A stretch of DNA of 64,000 bases from Streptomyces sp. NBC_01463 (GTDB lineage Bacteria > Actinomycetota > Actinomycetes > Streptomycetales > Streptomycetaceae), in NCBI GenBank assembly GCA_036227345.1, contig CP109468.1:3658001-3722000 (forward strand), read 5' to 3'. Both the position numbers and the translations under genes were made by a program. Positions 15,815 through 23,630 of the stretch are shown here, in pieces (position 1 is the stretch's first letter; each line of letters opens with the position of its first letter). The notes under the pieces were generated by a model, which saw only the letters and a list, made by a program, of their open reading frames with translations, was not told the DNA's origin and searched no databases.

Positions 15815-16023
15815 GCGCCCCGGACATTGGTCTAGCTGCGTGGTGGGTGCGCTACGGCGGTGCGCTGCTGGTCGCATCGTGCGTGCTGTCGTGGCTACTG
15901 CCCTTGCCGTCTTGGGGCCGGGGCCTGTGGAACGTGCTCGTGTTCCTCGCCTGCCTCCACCTCCTGGCCTTGACCCGCGCACACCGCGCCCGCGGTGGGG
16001 ACGGGGGACGCGATGAGGCGTAA
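15811..16023 (+). CDS. Small membrane protein, likely spread (Spd) type
   Basis: This 70-residue protein has two hydrophobic segments at about residues 13-32 (VRYGGALLVASCVLSWLLPL) and 37-54 (GLWNVLVFLACLHLLALT) and a charged C-terminus. It overlaps both neighbours by a few bases. Small membrane proteins clustered near the transfer pump are typical of mycelial spread functions in AICEs and Streptomyces plasmids; assignment is by context only. Confidence 0.65.
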   Translation: MSAPDIGLAAWWVRYGGALLVASCVLSWLLPLPSWGRGLWNVLVFLACLHLLALTRAHRARGGDGGRDEA

Positions 16024-16870
16024 GCCGGGTACGGCCGAACAGATCGCCGCACTACAGGGTCTGCAAGCGGGCCTGACGAAGGTACTGGTCGCGGTCGCCG
16101 TGGTGGCGCTGGCGTTCACCGCGACGAACGTGACGCTGTTCGCGATCAACCACCACATCAGCCCGTGGATCGCCTGGCTGCTCGACCCGATGGTCGCGGT
16201 CGCGCTCGGAGCCGTCCTGATCGTGGACGGCCGGTTGTCCGAGCATGGGGTGCAGCCGTCCGGCTGGGCCACCGGGCTGCGCTGGTTCGCCGGGTTGGGC
16301 ACCTGGACGATGAACTGCTGGGCCTCACTGTGGCCGGCCGGTTCGCCGTTCGGAGTGCCACGGCAGGTGGACCCGGCCGGGCTTGTCCTCCACTCGATTC
16401 CACCCGTCCTATTGATCGTTCTCGCCGAGGCGATCACGTACTACAGGCGCGCGATCCTTGATCGAATCGCCGCTCTGCGCGATCAGGTGGACGCGGTGGT
16501 GGAACGGGTGGAAGCCCTGCCGATCCACCCAGCATCCACCCAGCCGTCCACCAGGCCCGCACTCACCCCCGCGGCGGCCCCGGCCGCTCCGGCAGTGGAG
16601 GCGTTGCCGCTGGTCATCTGTGGTGCACGGCAGGTGTATCCCCTGCCTGTCCCCCCGACGTCCACCCTGGACGCCGACGGGCAGCAGAACGGCCACCGAC
16701 TGAGCACTGAAGAGGCCGCGGAAGTCATCGAGCGGTGCCACGCGGACGGGGACACGATCGCTGAGGCCGCGGTGAAATCCACCCGGTCCACCTCCTACGT
16801 CCACAAGGTCTACGGGCGCCTCGCCAACCCGCCGCAGGACGGCCCCGGGCTGTCATTGGTGGGGGGCTGA
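16013..16870 (+). CDS. DUF2637-like membrane protein with C-terminal helix-turn-helix (SpdB-like)
   Basis: This 285-residue protein has about four membrane segments in its first 155 residues (GLTKVLVAVAVVALAFTATN, WIAWLLDPMVAVALGAVLIV, GLGTWTMNCWASLW, SIPPVLLIVLAEAITYY). This pattern resembles DUF2637 proteins of Streptomyces elements. A Pro/Ala linker follows, then a C-terminal segment (STEEAAEVIERCHADGDTIAEAA) that looks like a DNA-binding helix-turn-helix. The ATG at 16013 overlaps the previous stop. SpdB2-type proteins are thought to help DNA cross septa with the TraB pump; this role is inferred. Confidence 0.68.
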   Translation: MRRKPGTAEQIAALQGLQAGLTKVLVAVAVVALAFTATNVTLFAINHHISPWIAWLLDPMVAVALGAVLIVDGRLSEHGVQPSGWATGLRWFAGLGTWTMNCWASLWPAGSPFGVPRQVDPAGLVLHSIPPVLLIVLAEAITYYRRAILDRIAALRDQVDAVVERVEALPIHPASTQPSTRPALTPAAAPAAPAVEALPLVICGARQVYPLPVPPTSTLDADGQQNGHRLSTEEAAEVIERCHADGDTIAEAAVKSTRSTSYVHKVYGRLANPPQDGPGLSLVGG

Positions 16871-16875
16871 AACCG

Positions 16876-17214
16876 ATGGCCACTGTCCCCGTCTACCGGT
16901 GGCACCTGGCCCCGGACGGCTACGCGACGTTCCGGCAACTCCGCACCTGCGGACTGCGGCCCGGCGGTCAGGACGTCGCCGCCGTGCTGGAGCGCCCGCG
17001 CAAGCGCCGGGGCCCGCTCGTCGCCTACCTCTACCGCATCGACCTGGCGAAGCCGGTCCGGCCGATGACGCCGGCCAAGCGGGCGGCCCTCGCCAAGGCG
17101 AACGCTGCCCGCCGGGTCTGTCCGGCCTGCCGGCGGGACGCCGGGTATCGCATCCCGTCCTCGCTCGGCATGTGCGTGACCTGCGCGTACCCCGAAGAAC
17201 AGTGCGTCGCCTGA
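16876..17214 (+). CDS. Small zinc-binding protein (RRQRL-motif type)
   Basis: This 112-residue protein has a FRQLRTCGLRPGGQD motif near residues 20-34 and two Cys pairs in the C-terminal third (VCPACRRDAGY and MCVTCAYPEEQC) that could bind zinc. Similar small proteins recur beside the transfer pump in AICEs. Start lies 5 bases after the previous stop. Function unknown; nucleic acid binding is a reasonable guess. Confidence 0.65.
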   Translation: MATVPVYRWHLAPDGYATFRQLRTCGLRPGGQDVAAVLERPRKRRGPLVAYLYRIDLAKPVRPMTPAKRAALAKANAARRVCPACRRDAGYRIPSSLGMCVTCAYPEEQCVA

Positions 17215-17287
17215 AAGTTCGCAGGGCCCGGCCCTCTCCACCACAGATCCGGCCGGGCCCCTGACTCCGTGAAGGAGTGCACTCAGC

Positions 17288-18862
17288 ATGACCGACACCA
17301 CCATCACCCCGGTAGTGGCCCCCGAGGCCGCACCGGACAACACCCCGCCCCCGGCACCCGAGCAGAAGCCCGCCCCGGCCGCCGAGGTGGAGCACACCCC
17401 GGGCGGCTGGCCGGTCGTCCCGCTCGCGGTGACCGGCACCAACGCCACCACCTCCCTGCTCGCCGCGGCTGCGCTGGTCGGCGGACCGGCCGCCCTGGCC
17501 GTCGCCGCTACCGGCGCTGTCGTCCTGGGCACCGCCACCGCCGCCCGCAAGCACCGGGGCAAGAAGCGGAAGCCCCGCAAGGCCGCCGCCTCCACGCAGC
17601 GTTCCGCGAGCAGTACGGGATCCACCGGCCGATCGTCCCTCCACGGCGGGACGGGTCGGGTGCCGGGCCAGACCCGTAACGGGAACGCCGGCACCAGTAA
17701 GACCGCACGTCACCGCGGGGGCAAGTCCGGCCGTGCCCACGGTGGTTCCTTGCTCGGCAACGGCAAGTCGGGGCTGTCGAAGAGCAGCGCGGCCCGCATC
17801 AGTAAGACTCCGGCCCGGCAGACCACGGCCGGTGCCGGGGGCGGGGCGCGGGGCCGTGCGGGGCAGGTCAAGGCGTTGCGCGACGCGGCCCGCACCTCGC
17901 CCCCGTCCCGTGCCGGCCGCCGGTCGGAGACGGCCGGGGCGCGGCGGTCGCTGGCGGATGCCCGCCGGGACGTGAAGAGCGCGGCCCGGTCGGCGTCCCA
18001 GGCGCGTAAGGGGCCGATCGGCCGGTCCGTGAGCAAGGCCGCCGGCCGGGTCAGCGCAGCCAAGAGCGCGGCCATAGACCGCAACCGGGCGGCCCGGGAC
18101 CGGCGGGCAGCCGACACGGTCGCCGCCGGCCGGGACACGGTCCGCAAGGCACCGGCCCGCAGGAAGGCCCGCAAGGCCCTGCGCCGGTCCGCGGCCCGGT
18201 TCCAGGGACGCCGACTCTTCGCCGCCCTGCTCGCCGGGGCGCTCGGACTGGTCGGCATGCTCTCCACCCCGCTCGGCCGGAAACTCGGCTGGGCCTGGCT
18301 CCAGTACCCCGGACGTCGCCTGTACGCCCGGATGACCCGCACCGCCCAGGAGCAGCGCAACGGCAGGGACGACGCCATAGGCGCCGCCCTGCAGGACGAG
18401 GAAGCCGCCATCGACACCGAGGCGGCCGAGAACGCCGATCAGGTCGGCGACACGGCGGAGCGGCCCACCGGGCTGACGCCGGCAGCACCCACCACCACCG
18501 CGAGTGAGGGAGAGAACGTGTCTGGATTCCGGTTCGAGGAGTACGCCGCGGAGATGGAGTCCGCGGCCGGACAGTACGACCCCGAGAACGCCATGGAGAT
18601 CCTCGCCATGGTCGAAGGGCTCCCCGCCGCGCTGACCTGCGTGGCGAACGTGATGAAGACCCTGGCCGAGCGGGCCGATTCGGAGTTCCCGCTGGAGAAG
18701 GACGTCGCGGACGGCTTCAACGACATCTTCGGCGCCGTGATGTCCGCGGTCGCGGTCGCTGAGGACATGGGGCCGCTGTTCCGCCAGTCGCACGAGCAGG
18801 ACATCGCACGCCACGAGGACCCGCGCAACGGGTCCGAGGCCGAGAAGGGCTGGAACGTCTGA
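17288..18862 (+). CDS. Large membrane-anchored transfer-region protein with basic core
   Basis: This 524-residue protein has four visible parts. The first is a Pro/Ala-rich N-terminus, then a hydrophobic segment at about residues 45-85. A long Lys/Arg/Ser/Ala-rich region of histone-H1-like composition runs to about 315. A second hydrophobic segment (LFAALLAGALGLVGML) and an acidic helical C-terminal domain (from FRFEEYAAEM on) complete it. Its stop is 2 bases before the pump start, so the two are likely co-translated and may act together. The basic core could coat or hold DNA at the membrane. I know of no assigned function. Confidence 0.7.
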   Translation: MTDTTITPVVAPEAAPDNTPPPAPEQKPAPAAEVEHTPGGWPVVPLAVTGTNATTSLLAAAALVGGPAALAVAATGAVVLGTATAARKHRGKKRKPRKAAASTQRSASSTGSTGRSSLHGGTGRVPGQTRNGNAGTSKTARHRGGKSGRAHGGSLLGNGKSGLSKSSAARISKTPARQTTAGAGGGARGRAGQVKALRDAARTSPPSRAGRRSETAGARRSLADARRDVKSAARSASQARKGPIGRSVSKAAGRVSAAKSAAIDRNRAARDRRAADTVAAGRDTVRKAPARRKARKALRRSAARFQGRRLFAALLAGALGLVGMLSTPLGRKLGWAWLQYPGRRLYARMTRTAQEQRNGRDDAIGAALQDEEAAIDTEAAENADQVGDTAERPTGLTPAAPTTTASEGENVSGFRFEEYAAEMESAAGQYDPENAMEILAMVEGLPAALTCVANVMKTLAERADSEFPLEKDVADGFNDIFGAVMSAVAVAEDMGPLFRQSHEQDIARHEDPRNGSEAEKGWNV

Positions 18863-18864
18863 TC

Positions 18865-20928
18865 ATGACCACCAACACCGCCTCTACGGGGCCGGTGTGG
18901 GACTGGGCTGCCGGTCACGGACCCGTGACCGGCGCCCTTTCCGCCACTACCGGAGCCCTTGCAGTAGCCACCACCGGAGCAGCTACCGGGATGCCCCCGG
19001 GTTGGGCCCTGACCGTCGGCGCGGCCGGCGCGATCGGCCACACCATCAGCTCCCTGCGCGACCGACTGTCCGCCCGCACCATCGCGATGCGCTCCGCATC
19101 GTGGCTGGTCGGTGCCGGATGGACGACGTGGGCCATGACCACCGGGCCTCTGACCTGGGCCGCACTCGGTTCCCTGGCCACGATCGGTGTCGGGATCGGC
19201 GCCACCGCCCGCTCCACCCTCCTGCACGAGGAAGCCCGCGAGCTGGAGGCCATCGCCGCCGATGAGCGCCAGGTCTCCCGGGAGCTCTCCGCGGAGCGTC
19301 GGGCGATCGCCGCGGAGTGGGTGGACCGGGTCCAGCGGGTCTGCAACCTCACCCTGCGGATCGTCGCGGTGGAGATCTGGCCCACCGGCACCGGCTTCAC
19401 GATCGACGCCGAACTCCCCGCCGGCGGAACCACCTACGACCGGATCGCGCAGCACTCCGCCGCCCTGTCTGCCGATGCGAGGCTGCCCCACGGATGCACG
19501 GCGGTGGCCTCGCAGGGCATCCACCAGGGCCGGGTGCTCATCGACGTGACCACGGTCAACGTGCTCTCCGAGGAACGCACCTACCCGACCGACTACAGCC
19601 CGCTGTCGATCTACACCGGGATCCCGTGGGGGTATCGCACCAACGCCGAAGAGATCTGCGTGTTCCTGCGCGAGCAGTGCGCTCTGGTCGTCGGCCCCAC
19701 CGGGTCCGGCAAGACCAACATGGTCCACGTCATCCTCGCCGGGTTCGCCCGCACCACCGACGTCCTGACGTGGGTGATCGACCTGAATGCCGGATCGGCC
19801 GGACTGTCCTGGGTCCGCCCCGCACTGGACGCCAACGGGGCCCCCGTGGAAGGGGTGCGGCCCGGCATTGACTGGCTCGCCTCCACCTACGAGGAAGCCG
19901 TCCTGATGCTCGATGCGGCCCTGGCGATCGGGCTGCGCCGGAAGGTCGCCTATCAGGACCTGATGGCCCAGCAGAACACCGACCAACTCCCCATCAGCGC
20001 GAAGATCCCGCAGATCATGCTGGTCATCGATGAGGGTGCGGAGATCCTGACCAGCACCGACCGGTCCATGAAGACTCTCGCGAAGAAGATCCTCGAAGTG
20101 ATCCGCATGCTGCGCGCCATGGGCATCCGCACCGTGCTCACGGCGTTGGGTGCGACCGGGGCCGTCCTCGGGAACCTGATGATCCGCCGGGAGGCCAAGG
20201 CACGGGTCGTCCTTACTGGCGGTGAGGTGGAGGGCATGGACCTGAGCAAGGTGTTCCCCGGCAGCCGCGGACTGCGGGTGGACCAGGCCCCGTTCAAGGG
20301 CGCCGGGTTCATGGGCACCCCGGAGTCTGCGGCGGCGCTGTTCAAGAACTGGCGGATTCTGCCCAACCAGATCCGCGACATCGTCCACGCCACCACCGAC
20401 ATGCACCCCACCCTGGACGACGTCTCCACCAAGGCCGCGGGCACCGCCTACAGCTCACGCTGGGATGCCGGGCGCACCGCGTGGATGCGGGACACCGCCA
20501 ACGCCCCGGCCGAGGAGGCCGGCCAGTCCGCGGCGGGCGGGCTGAACCTGTCCGCGCTCCGCAGCGAACCGGCCGGACCGGTGACGGAGGAGGACGCGGC
20601 GGTCCGGGCGTTCATGGAGCAGATCGATGCTCAGTTCGCGACCGCGCCGGAACCGGCGAGCATGCCGGAACCGCCGGCCCCGGCGGGGCTGAATCTGTCC
20701 GCGCTCCGTGACAGCGACGACGAGAACGGACCCGCGTGGGTGGCCGATGCGGTCGCCGCGATCAAGGCCGCGGGCCCGGCCGGCATGAAGCCGTCCGCCG
20801 TCGCGGACACCGTGGGCAAGGACCGCAAGACGGTCCGCTCCGTTCTCAAGGCAGCGGCCGAACGCGGTGAGTTGATCTACCGCGAGAACGGGCCGCGCTC
20901 CGTCTACGTCCACCCCGACGACGCCTGA
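18865..20928 (+). CDS. FtsK/SpoIIIE-type DNA translocase (TraB/TraSA-like transfer pump)
   Basis: This 687-residue protein has membrane segments in the first 110 residues. Its motor domain carries Walker A GPTGSGKT (277-284) and Walker B MLVIDEG (D389, E390). At the C-terminus is a winged-helix domain (DAVAAIKAAG...TVRSVLKAAAERGELIY), like FtsK gamma. Streptomyces TraB proteins move double-stranded plasmid DNA between hyphae and read 8-bp repeats through this winged helix. Two copies of GLNLSALR flank a linker before that domain. An 8-bp repeat cluster lies just downstream and may be its target. Confidence 0.92.
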   Translation: MTTNTASTGPVWDWAAGHGPVTGALSATTGALAVATTGAATGMPPGWALTVGAAGAIGHTISSLRDRLSARTIAMRSASWLVGAGWTTWAMTTGPLTWAALGSLATIGVGIGATARSTLLHEEARELEAIAADERQVSRELSAERRAIAAEWVDRVQRVCNLTLRIVAVEIWPTGTGFTIDAELPAGGTTYDRIAQHSAALSADARLPHGCTAVASQGIHQGRVLIDVTTVNVLSEERTYPTDYSPLSIYTGIPWGYRTNAEEICVFLREQCALVVGPTGSGKTNMVHVILAGFARTTDVLTWVIDLNAGSAGLSWVRPALDANGAPVEGVRPGIDWLASTYEEAVLMLDAALAIGLRRKVAYQDLMAQQNTDQLPISAKIPQIMLVIDEGAEILTSTDRSMKTLAKKILEVIRMLRAMGIRTVLTALGATGAVLGNLMIRREAKARVVLTGGEVEGMDLSKVFPGSRGLRVDQAPFKGAGFMGTPESAAALFKNWRILPNQIRDIVHATTDMHPTLDDVSTKAAGTAYSSRWDAGRTAWMRDTANAPAEEAGQSAAGGLNLSALRSEPAGPVTEEDAAVRAFMEQIDAQFATAPEPASMPEPPAPAGLNLSALRDSDDENGPAWVADAVAAIKAAGPAGMKPSAVADTVGKDRKTVRSVLKAAAERGELIYRENGPRSVYVHPDDA

Positions 20929-20949
20929 CAGCCCACACACAGCGCTACC

Positions 20950-21056
20950 GGGTAGTGGGTACTGGGATCCACCCCACTACCCAGTAGGCGCCTCAAAAGC
21001 CCGCACAGGGCCGTTAGTCAGGCACTTTCTACTGGGTGCCCCACTACCCACTACCC
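20950..21056. repeat. Cluster of 8-bp CACTACCC repeats, candidate clt transfer locus
   Basis: GGGTAGTG occurs at 20950-20957 and its complement CACTACCC at 20975-20982, 21042-21049 and 21049-21056. An outer inverted pair ACCCAGTAG (20979-20987) and CTACTGGGT (21029-21037) overlaps them. The cluster starts 22 bases after the pump gene and occupies most of the 222-base gap before the next ORF. No coding sequence is seen in it. Confidence 0.65.
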
Positions 21057-21150
21057 GCTAGCCCTCACCGCGCCAAACACACACCGTCACCAACGGGCCC
21101 CGTCGGAGCACCCTTCGGCGGGGTCCGTCCGTACCCGGAAGGAGCACGTC

Positions 21151-21459
21151 ATGAACGACCGCGAACCGCCGGGCACCACCATCCGGCACATCCCCGCCGA
21201 CGACTGGAACCGCGCCCAGACCACCGGCCAGCCCGTCGTCATCGTCATCCACGACACCAACCGCCACGGCATCGAGTGGCGGCGCTGCCTGGTCCCGTTC
21301 GCCGTGGCCGGCGCCATCGTGCTCGGCGGCTGGGGACTGGTCGCCGTGCTGTGCGCCCTGCTCGATGCCGCCGCCCACACCATCACCGTCATCGCGGGCG
21401 CCGCCGGACCGATCGGGATCGGCGGAGGCCTCACCCTCAAGCTCGCCCGCAAGCACTAG
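21151..21459 (+). CDS. Small membrane protein of the element
   Basis: This 102-residue protein has a polar N-terminus and two hydrophobic segments near residues 49-72 (CLVPFAVAGAIVLGGWGLVAVL) and 75-97 (AAAHTITVIAGAAGPIGIGG). It ends in a KLARKH basic tail. GGAAGGAG precedes the ATG. It lies between the candidate transfer locus and the TGT-like gene. Family not recognised; a spread-type role fits the context. Confidence 0.68.
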   Translation: MNDREPPGTTIRHIPADDWNRAQTTGQPVVIVIHDTNRHGIEWRRCLVPFAVAGAIVLGGWGLVAVLCALLDAAAHTITVIAGAAGPIGIGGGLTLKLARKH

Positions 21460-21544
21460 CTACGCGAGGGCGGCCCCTCTCACGCCAATGACCGGGGCCG
21501 CCCTCATCCATCAGCCCACTACAGACCTTCTGGAGGCCTCCAGC

Positions 21545-22393
21545 ATGACTCAACCTGTCCCCATCCGGGAGCTCCCGCCCCCGGGTGGCATGAGGTTCTA
21601 CCTCACCACCCACAAACGTCACTGGGTGAAGCTCACCGATAAGCCGCTGTTCCTGAAGTCCGAGCACTTCGCGGTGGCCCGGACTCTCCCGGAAGCCCTT
21701 GGCCCGTACGCGGTGGACTCCGGCGGGTTCTCGGAACTCCAGCGTCACGGCCGCTGGACCCGCACCCCTCGCCAATACGCGCAGGATCTGCGACGTATCT
21801 GGGAGTACGTCGGCCCCTACGAATGGGCCGCCGGACAGGACTGGATGTGCGAAGACCTCATCATCCACGGCGGCCAGGCCGGACCCCTGCACTTCGTCGG
21901 CACCCACCTCAGCGTCGCCGAACACCAGCGCCGCACGGTGGAGAACTTCCTCGAACTACGCTCCCTTGCCCCCGATCTGCGGGTCATCCCCACACTCCAG
22001 GGCCGCACAATCCCCGAGTACGAACACTGCCGGGAGCTCTACGAACGCGCCGGCGTCAACCTGCGCGCTGAGCCCACCGTGGGACTCGGGTCGGTGTGCC
22101 GGTTGCAGTCGACCAACGAGGGCGCGGCCATCGTGACGGCCATGGCCTCCCATGGCTTACGCCTGCACGGCTTCGGCTTCAAGACCCTCGGCCTCGCCAA
22201 GGTAGGACACCTCCTGGCCTCCGCGGACTCCGCCGCATGGAGCTATCACGCCCGTAGGCGCCCGCCCCTGCCTGGCCACACACACAAGAACTGCGCGAAC
22301 TGCTTCGACTACGCAATGCGCTGGCGCACCCGCGTCCTCGGCGCCCTCCCCACCTGGCACCAACCCACCTTCGACGGGAGGGAAGCTGCATGA
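21545..22393 (+). CDS. TGT/DpdA-like base-exchange enzyme (TIM barrel)
   Basis: This 282-residue protein resembles the tRNA-guanine transglycosylase superfamily. DSGGF (starting D58) matches the TGT signature DSGGFQ. QDWMCED could provide the second acidic site. TLQGRTIPEYEHC and VGLGSVCR resemble the 'QGG' and 'GLxxGE' segments, and LHGFGFKTLGL matches the barrel end of DpdA-like proteins. HTHKNCANC (H245, H247, C250, C253) could bind zinc, as in TGTs. DpdA proteins insert 7-deazaguanine bases into DNA. No preQ0 pathway genes are nearby. The ATG has CTGGAGG upstream; the stop overlaps the next start (ATGA). Confidence 0.72.
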   Translation: MTQPVPIRELPPPGGMRFYLTTHKRHWVKLTDKPLFLKSEHFAVARTLPEALGPYAVDSGGFSELQRHGRWTRTPRQYAQDLRRIWEYVGPYEWAAGQDWMCEDLIIHGGQAGPLHFVGTHLSVAEHQRRTVENFLELRSLAPDLRVIPTLQGRTIPEYEHCRELYERAGVNLRAEPTVGLGSVCRLQSTNEGAAIVTAMASHGLRLHGFGFKTLGLAKVGHLLASADSAAWSYHARRRPPLPGHTHKNCANCFDYAMRWRTRVLGALPTWHQPTFDGREAA

Positions 22394-23292
22394 GCACCCA
22401 CCTCCTGAACGCCGCCCTGAACGCGGCCGAACGCGGCTGGCACGTCTTCCCGCTCCGTCCCGGCGACAAGCGCCCCGCCCTCCACGGCGAGACCGCATGC
22501 CCCCGCACCGGCCCCTGCACCACCGGCCACCTGAAGTGGGAGCAGCGCGCCACCACCGATCCCGACCGCATCCGCGCCGCCTGGTCCACCGGAGCGTGGA
22601 ACGTAGGGATCGCGACTGGCCCGTCCGGGCTGGTCGTCGTCGACCTCGACATGCCCAAGCCCAACAGCGAAGCGGGCACGCCTGACGGCGCGGACAACCT
22701 TTCGGCGCTCTGCGAGCGCGCCGGGCACCCGGTGCCCCGCACCCGCACGATCCGGACCGCGAGCGGCGGTACGCACCTGTACTTCACCGCCCCCGCAGCC
22801 GCCCGCCTCCATAACACCGCCGGAACCCTGGCACCCCTGGTCGACACCCGGGCATGGGGCGGGTACGTCGTCGCCAGCGGCAGTGCGGTCGGCGGCCGCC
22901 GCTACAGGATCGAGGGGCCCGCCCTCATTAACCCCCTGCCCGCGTGGCTCCTGCAGGGTCTCGTGCCCCCGCACCCCAAAGCCGCGGCCGTAGTCCCCGG
23001 GCCTGCCCCGGTGCCGCTGCGGTCCCACCGGTACGCGGAAACCGCCCTCCAACGCGAGCGCGACACCGTCCGGGCCGCGGGAGAGGGCAGGCGCAACACC
23101 ACCCTCCTCGCGTCCGTACGGGCCGTGGGCCGGTTCGTGGCGTGGGGAGACCTTCCCCGCCACGTCGTCGAAGCGGCTTTTCAGGCAGAGGGCGAGACCG
23201 CGGGGCTGCCTCCGGCCGAGTGCCGCGCCACCATCACCAGCGCCCTGGACTGGTCCATCCGCAGCTGCCGGCCCCGACCGGAGGCAGCATGA
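22390..23292 (+). CDS. Primase-polymerase (bifunctional DNA primase/polymerase domain)
   Basis: This 300-residue protein has an archaeal-type prim-pol domain. Evidence is the N-terminal LNAALNAAERGWHVFPLRPGD entry strand, catalytic acids D85 and D87 in VVVDLDMPK, and GGTHLYF with the conserved His. It should prime and extend DNA at the element's origin. AICEs of one class use a prim-pol plus a DUF3631 helicase as replication initiator, and the helicase is two genes downstream. Starts overlap (ATGA) on both sides, so the four-gene run is one translational unit. Confidence 0.88.
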   Translation: MSTHLLNAALNAAERGWHVFPLRPGDKRPALHGETACPRTGPCTTGHLKWEQRATTDPDRIRAAWSTGAWNVGIATGPSGLVVVDLDMPKPNSEAGTPDGADNLSALCERAGHPVPRTRTIRTASGGTHLYFTAPAAARLHNTAGTLAPLVDTRAWGGYVVASGSAVGGRRYRIEGPALINPLPAWLLQGLVPPHPKAAAVVPGPAPVPLRSHRYAETALQRERDTVRAAGEGRRNTTLLASVRAVGRFVAWGDLPRHVVEAAFQAEGETAGLPPAECRATITSALDWSIRSCRPRPEAA

Positions 23293-23630
23293 CCACCCGC
23301 GCCAATCCCCACCTGAAAAGCCTCCCCACCCCGCCCCGGCATCGCCGAACCAGCCCTGACCAGATGAGCGATGGGGCGCCAAAGGTCGTCGCCGAAGGCG
23401 TCCCCGTTGCTGTTCGCCCTGACCAGCAGACAGGAGACGGCCGCTACCCCATCGCCTGGCTCACGATCAGCGCGCCCCGCGGCGCGACCCCGAGCGCAAC
23501 CAGCGTCTGTGAGTGCGGCCGCAACCTCTTCGCCGCCGGCCACCGCAAGGCCCTGGCCCTGATCGCCGACCACGCCGACCACAAAGCCCGCTGCCCGCTC
23601 CGTGCCGACCAGGAAGGCGCTGCCGCATGA
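23289..23630 (+). CDS. Small protein with possible zinc finger, replication operon
   Basis: This 113-residue protein has a disordered N-terminal half and a C-terminal CECGRNLFAAGHRKALALIADHADHKARC segment (C-x-C, H, H-x2-H, C), which could coordinate zinc. It is overlapped at both ends by the prim-pol and helicase genes, implying a stoichiometric role in replication. No family assigned. Confidence 0.68.
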   Translation: MTTRANPHLKSLPTPPRHRRTSPDQMSDGAPKVVAEGVPVAVRPDQQTGDGRYPIAWLTISAPRGATPSATSVCECGRNLFAAGHRKALALIADHADHKARCPLRADQEGAAA

